NCBI GenBank assembly: GCA_028293095.1
Contig: JAQGPK010000137.1
Coordinates: forward strand, 1-7,915
DNA from: Chlamydiia bacterium
GTDB taxonomy: Bacteria > Chlamydiota > Chlamydiia > Chlamydiales > FEN-1388
Direction of reading: 5' to 3'
Length of the DNA stretch: 7,915 nucleotides
Both the position numbers and the translations under genes were made by a program. Of the stretch, positions 4,440 through 7,915 are shown one piece after another. Position 1 is the first letter of the stretch. Each line of letters starts with the position of its first letter. The notes under the pieces are model-generated. The model was not told the origin of the DNA, made no database searches, and saw nothing but the letters and a program-made list of their open reading frames with translations.

Positions 4440-6800
4440 ATGAAGGCGCTGATTCGTTATGTACTTACGATACTCCTCTTTATTCCTCAGCTTATTCAAG
4501 CTGCAGAATCATATGATAATGTTCGTATTCAGAAAGTTGAAATTGTAGTGAGCAATAAAGAAGATTCAAACGAAGTCGCCTCTATTCGTGGCCGTATGAA
4601 AACAAAAGAGGGTAATCTTTTCTCACAGACCGATTTTGATGAAGATCTCAAAAGCCTCGCTAAAGAATTTGATACTATTGTTCCGACTGTGAACGTTGTG
4701 GATGATAAGATCGTAGTCGGCTTAAGGATTACTCCAAAACCTATCATCAATTCAATTACTGTAAAAGGTAACAAAGCAGTTATTTTATCAAGATTGGAAA
4801 AAGAGCTCGGTATCCGACGGGGCGCTGTATATGATCGTGCTCAATTCAACAAAGCCTTTCACAAATTAAAAAACTACTATGTGCGCAAAGGATACTTTGA
4901 AGCCGAGCTAAACTATGGCATCAAGCGAGATGAAGAAAATAACAAAGTCGATATTGAAATTCAAATCCAAGAGGGCCGTTCAGGTCGAATTAAAGAAATT
5001 ATTTTCCGTAATTTCAGTAAAAAAGAGCGCCATGACATCCTTGATCAGATGCACACGAAAGAGTATTTCATCTTAACGAGCTGGGCGACAGATGAAGGGA
5101 CTCATAAACCTGAAGTTTTGCGAATGGATGAGCTTACTATCCTCAACTATCTCCATAATCAAGGCTATGCAGATGCAAAAGTCGATACAAAAATAGAACA
5201 AGCCGATGCAAATAACCGTATTAACATTGTCATTACGGCAAACAAAGGAGAGCTCTATCATTTTGATGATTGGAAAGTAGAGGGTGCAAAAGTACTCACA
5301 TCTAAAGAAGTAGCAGCTCTTATGCCCTTTAAAAAAGGCGATCCCTATTCACCTGAGAAAGTAAGCGAAGCTTCTAAATTGATTTCAGAAAACTATGGCC
5401 GTCGTGGATATGTGGATGTTATGGTCAGTCCGCAAGCTTCCCTAGTTGAAGGTAAAAGATGCTATAACGGAACCTTTTTTATCGAAGAGGGTGAGCGCTT
5501 TCGAGTAGGTCTTATCAAGGTGTCTGGTAATACAAAGACTGAAGCCTCTGTTATTTTGCACGAGTCACTTTTGTCCCCAGGCGAAATTTTTGATGCCACT
5601 CTTCTGAATAAAACAGAAGAGCGTCTGAGAAATGTAGGCTATTTTTCGAGCGTAAACGTCTATGCTGTAAAAGCAAAAGAGCAAGCGCCAGGTGCTGCCA
5701 ATTTCCGTGATGTGCACATCGAGGTTGCCGAAAATCCAACTACTGCCAATTTCCGCGCGTCGATTGGCTACAGCACGAACCCAAGTCAGGTAACTGGTAC
5801 TCTTGGAGTGTCTGAGTACAACTTTAACTCAAAAGGTATTCCGCATATCTTTAGTAAGGGGCTACGTGGCTTACGAGGTGGTGGTGAGTTTCTTGGTTTT
5901 GAAGCAACCATTGGTTCTAAAGTCCGCTCCTATACTCTTTCATGGTCTAAGCCTTACTTCTTAGATACACAGTGGACAATCGGTTCAGACTTGAATAAGA
6001 CACGCAATGACTACGCATCGCCAGATTACGGAATCAAATCTTATTCTGCATATTTTTATGGCCGTTATCAGCTGAATGCCTTTTTAAAATTTGGTATGCA
6101 TTATCGCATTCAACACTCTTTCATTAAATTGAGCGATAGAATTCATCATTCAAGACGCAATCATGAGCTGATTCGTGAGTCAAAGAATGGTGGGTTAATA
6201 TCTGCAGTTGGCGCTGAATATATGTATGATTCTACAAATCATCCAGTGTTTGCAACACAGGGTTTACGTTCCACAATTGGCGCAGAATATGCAGGCCTTG
6301 GTGGCGACCACACATTTGCTAAATTTAACTATTTCAATAGCTATTTCTGGTCCCTTTATAAGGGCGGTGTATTTCGTCTACGAGGTAATCTACAGTTTAT
6401 TCAGGCGCTTGGCAGTACGCACCCTCGAGATATTCCATTAAGCGAAAGACTCTACTCTGGTGGCGAATCTACAATTCGTGGGTTTGTCTACAATCGAGTT
6501 GGTCCTAAGTTTCATGATAAAGATCGCACAATCCGTGGGGGTATGTCCGAGGTACTCTTATCTGCAGAGTTTAATCAATATTGCTTTAAAAAATTAGATG
6601 TCTTTGCCTTTTTTGACGCAGGTAACGTCTATTTTTCACAGTTTTATTTAGGCACACTCCGCGCTTCTTGGGGTTATGGAATTAAAATTAAAATTAGAGA
6701 AAATGCTGCGCCAATTGCTATTGGTATAGGTAATCCAATCAATCCGCAAAGTAGGGAAGATGTAAAGCGCTTCTTCCTTTCATTTAACACGAGTTTCTAA
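4440..6800 (+). CDS. bamA: Outer membrane protein assembly factor BamA (Omp85)
   Basis: BamA is the core of the beta-barrel assembly machinery and folds outer-membrane proteins into the membrane. The 786 residues are close to the roughly 790 of C. trachomatis Omp85. A signal peptide covers about residues 1-21 (basic start, hydrophobic core LTILLFIP, cleavage near LIQA/AES). Five periplasmic POTRA domains follow, at about 28-100, 101-178, 181-267, 268-353 and 354-432, each ending in the alternating pattern and EG/EN turn typical of the fold. The C-terminal 16-strand barrel runs from about 434 to 786. It contains the conserved lid-loop motif IRGF (679-682) in GGESTIRGF and ends in FFLSFNTSF, with the terminal Phe of the beta-signal. 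Only two cysteines occur in the mature protein (341 and 715). It starts the cluster bamA-skp-lpxD; the skp ribosome binding site overlaps its stop. Older names are omp85 and yaeT. Confidence 0.97.
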   Translation: MKALIRYVLTILLFIPQLIQAAESYDNVRIQKVEIVVSNKEDSNEVASIRGRMKTKEGNLFSQTDFDEDLKSLAKEFDTIVPTVNVVDDKIVVGLRITPKPIINSITVKGNKAVILSRLEKELGIRRGAVYDRAQFNKAFHKLKNYYVRKGYFEAELNYGIKRDEENNKVDIEIQIQEGRSGRIKEIIFRNFSKKERHDILDQMHTKEYFILTSWATDEGTHKPEVLRMDELTILNYLHNQGYADAKVDTKIEQADANNRINIVITANKGELYHFDDWKVEGAKVLTSKEVAALMPFKKGDPYSPEKVSEASKLISENYGRRGYVDVMVSPQASLVEGKRCYNGTFFIEEGERFRVGLIKVSGNTKTEASVILHESLLSPGEIFDATLLNKTEERLRNVGYFSSVNVYAVKAKEQAPGAANFRDVHIEVAENPTTANFRASIGYSTNPSQVTGTLGVSEYNFNSKGIPHIFSKGLRGLRGGGEFLGFEATIGSKVRSYTLSWSKPYFLDTQWTIGSDLNKTRNDYASPDYGIKSYSAYFYGRYQLNAFLKFGMHYRIQHSFIKLSDRIHHSRRNHELIRESKNGGLISAVGAEYMYDSTNHPVFATQGLRSTIGAEYAGLGGDHTFAKFNYFNSYFWSLYKGGVFRLRGNLQFIQALGSTHPRDIPLSERLYSGGESTIRGFVYNRVGPKFHDKDRTIRGGMSEVLLSAEFNQYCFKKLDVFAFFDAGNVYFSQFYLGTLRASWGYGIKIKIRENAAPIAIGIGNPINPQSREDVKRFFLSFNTSF

Positions 6801-6805
6801 AGGAG
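6800..6805 (+). promoter_or_regulatory. Strong skp ribosome binding site overlapping the bamA stop
   Basis: AAGGAG begins on the last base of the bamA TAA and lies 6 bases from the skp ATG at 6812. It is the strongest Shine-Dalgarno sequence in the window, consistent with high Skp synthesis and coupling to bamA translation. Confidence 0.75.
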
Positions 6806-6811
6806 AACTAT

Positions 6812-7372
6812 ATGAAAAAGAATTCTATGATGTTTGCTGGTGGTTTTGCAGCATGTTTTGCAGCGTATGTATTAATGGGGTCTGCTCCTGCGACGCCTAC
6901 AACTGCAAAAATTGGTGTAGTTAATTTTAAGACATGTCTTGAAGGCTCTAAGTTTGGAAAGCAAGAGCAAGGACGTTTTGATGAAATTAAAAAACAGATG
7001 GAAAGCACTATTGAAACAAAAGAAAAAGAGCTTAATGAACTCTCTCCTAAATTTAAAGATGAGTACATGGATCAATTAACACCTGAGGCAGAAGCTGAAC
7101 TTAAGAATAAATTTAAAAACCTAAGCCAAGATCTTTCTCAAGCTCAAAATCAGTACTATCAACTTCTTAATCAAGCAAACTACCAAATCATCTCAAAGAT
7201 GAGCGACTGGATCGGCACTGCATCTACAAAAGTTGCTAAAGCGAAAGGGTTTGATATTGTTTTGAATGAAGAAGCTTGTTTTTATCGCGCTCAAAGCTAT
7301 GATATGTCAGCAAGCGTAATTAAAGAGCTAGATGTGCTTTTTGTAGAAGAAGAGAAGAAAGCTAAAAAATAG
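6812..7372 (+). CDS. skp: Periplasmic OmpH/Skp-family chaperone
   Basis: Skp proteins are trimeric, jellyfish-shaped chaperones that hold unfolded outer-membrane proteins in the periplasm for delivery to BamA. The 186 residues begin with a signal peptide (MKK, then a hydrophobic stretch of about residues 6-25, likely cleavage near APA/TP). The N-terminal beta strand KIGVVNFKTCLEGSKFGK (about 33-50) is the family signature, with the K/R-rich tentacle following. A long Gln/Lys/Glu/Leu-rich coiled coil spans about 50-145. The C-terminal strand GFDIVLNEEACFYRA, with an Ala-Tyr-Asp pattern, completes the body domain. The length exceeds E. coli Skp (161) but is near chlamydial OmpH (about 173). It lies 11 bases after bamA and 7 bases before lpxD, the usual neighbours. 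Identification rests on fold pattern and context, since the family is poorly conserved in sequence. Confidence 0.92.
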   Translation: MKKNSMMFAGGFAACFAAYVLMGSAPATPTTAKIGVVNFKTCLEGSKFGKQEQGRFDEIKKQMESTIETKEKELNELSPKFKDEYMDQLTPEAEAELKNKFKNLSQDLSQAQNQYYQLLNQANYQIISKMSDWIGTASTKVAKAKGFDIVLNEEACFYRAQSYDMSASVIKELDVLFVEEEKKAKK

Positions 7373-7379
7373 AGTTAAA

Positions 7380-7915
7380 ATGAGCGAAAGAAGAGAGATA
7401 TCCTATACACTCCAAGAGCTTGCAGACAAAATGCAGGTATCTTTAAAAGGCGATCCAAAAAATCGAATTTCAGGCGTTGCTGATCTTGAATCAGCAACTG
7501 AAAATGATGCGTCCTTTTTAGCGAATGCTCGCTATGAAAAGACAATGGCGAGCTCAAAAGCTGGAGTGATTGTAGTATCTTTGCAGCAGCCACTTGGATC
7601 TGAAAGTGAGCAAAAGAATTTTTTGCTCACCGACGATCCATCAAGTGCCTTTCAAGAGTTAATTGAACTCTTTGCTCAAGATAAAGCCAAAAGTTCTTAT
7701 TTTTCTGGAATCCATCCTACAGCAGTTATTCATGAAAGTGTACAGCTTGGCAAAGATGTCACAGTAGGCCCTTATGCTGTTATTGAAAAAGGTGCGCAGA
7801 TTGGTGATGGAACAACGATTAGCTCTCATGTGTACATCGGTCCAGATGTATTCATCGGAAAGGGATGTATCATTCACCCTCAAGTGACCATTCGAGAAAG
7901 TTGTAGGCTACAAGA
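7380..7915 (+). CDS. lpxD: UDP-3-O-(3-hydroxyacyl)glucosamine N-acyltransferase LpxD, 5' part (runs off the window)
   Basis: LpxD transfers a (R)-3-hydroxyacyl chain from ACP to the amino group of UDP-3-O-acyl-glucosamine, the third step of lipid A synthesis, in the cytosol. The frame is open from the ATG at 7380 to the window edge: 178 codons plus two bases, about half of a normal 340-360 residue enzyme. The N-terminal uridine-binding domain (about 8-108) shows YTLQELADKM, ISGVADLESA and FLANARYEKTMASSKAGVIVV, as in the family. From residue 111 the left-handed beta-helix of hexapeptide repeats begins (IHPTAVIHESVQLGKDVTVG, then repeats such as IGDGTT, IGPDVF, IGKGCI). The catalytic His (239 in E. 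coli) lies beyond the edge. The start is 7 bases after skp with a weak AGAG site; no better start exists. The truncation is due to the window, not mutation. Confidence 0.95.
   Translation, partial: MSERREISYTLQELADKMQVSLKGDPKNRISGVADLESATENDASFLANARYEKTMASSKAGVIVVSLQQPLGSESEQKNFLLTDDPSSAFQELIELFAQDKAKSSYFSGIHPTAVIHESVQLGKDVTVGPYAVIEKGAQIGDGTTISSHVYIGPDVFIGKGCIIHPQVTIRESCRLQ

Noticed and set aside
6845..6859. Cys15 in the Skp leader as a lipoprotein lipobox
   Set aside because: The residue before the Ala-Ala-Cys is Phe rather than Leu/Val/Ile, and the hydrophobic part before Cys15 is too short; a normal signal peptide with cleavage near residue 27 fits better.
6808..7075. Two overlapping minus-strand frames within skp
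   Set aside because: They are shadows of the A-rich skp coding strand; the Phe/Ser/Leu-rich products are typical of antisense reading of Lys/Glu codons.
7375..7593. Minus-strand 72-codon frame over the lpxD start
   Set aside because: It lies antisense to the conserved N-terminal domain of LpxD and has no promoter or ribosome binding site of its own.
7659..7883. Minus-strand 74-codon frame at the right end
   Set aside because: It is antisense to the clearly coding lpxD hexapeptide-repeat region, and its Cys/Ser/Arg-rich translation resembles no family.
1..7915. CRISPR arrays, tRNA/rRNA genes, riboswitches, phage genes
   Set aside because: No regularly spaced repeats, cloverleaf with a CCA end, rRNA segments or known leader structures were seen on either strand.

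Overview
The window looks like a chromosomal segment of a member of the Chlamydiota. The order fabG-fabD-fabH on the minus strand, divergent from recR-bamA-skp-lpxD on the plus strand, matches the arrangement I recall from Chlamydia trachomatis (CT237-CT239, then CT240-CT243). The moderately A+T-rich composition, the Gram-negative outer-membrane genes and a BamA of near-chlamydial length fit. I cannot name a genus; an environmental or amoeba-associated chlamydia is possible because the left flank is unlike the C. trachomatis neighbourhood as I remember it.

Layout. Positions 3-440 hold the 3' part of an unrecognised plus-strand gene that enters from the left. Positions 441-925 form an A+T-rich stretch without a convincing intact gene. 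It contains a short open tail (671-847, +) that reads like the C-terminus of a lost gene, a weaker candidate on the minus strand (500-652), small palindromes, and a hairpin terminator (874-927) placed between that tail and fabG. The minus-strand operon fabH-fabD-fabG (3635 down to 926) follows, with both gene junctions being 4-base ATGA overlaps. A 70-base divergent promoter region (3636-3705) separates it from recR. After a 134-base gap with possible tandem promoters comes the tight cluster bamA-skp-lpxD (4440 to beyond the right edge). lpxD is cut by the window end, not broken.

How the genes work together. FabD loads malonyl groups onto acyl carrier protein (ACP), FabH condenses acetyl-CoA with malonyl-ACP to start chains, and FabG reduces 3-ketoacyl-ACP to (R)-3-hydroxyacyl-ACP. 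That last product is the kind of substrate LpxD transfers to UDP-acyl-glucosamine in lipid A synthesis. BamA inserts beta-barrel proteins in the outer membrane and Skp carries their precursors across the periplasm. The window therefore links fatty-acid supply, lipid A synthesis and outer-membrane protein assembly. RecR, a recombinational repair protein, sits between the two arms without an obvious functional link.

What stands out. The conserved block stops just after fabG. No acpP follows, although it does in C. trachomatis as I recall, and degenerate-looking DNA lies there instead. I see no phage, CRISPR, toxin-antitoxin or transposon signature, and no clear case for a new multi-gene system.
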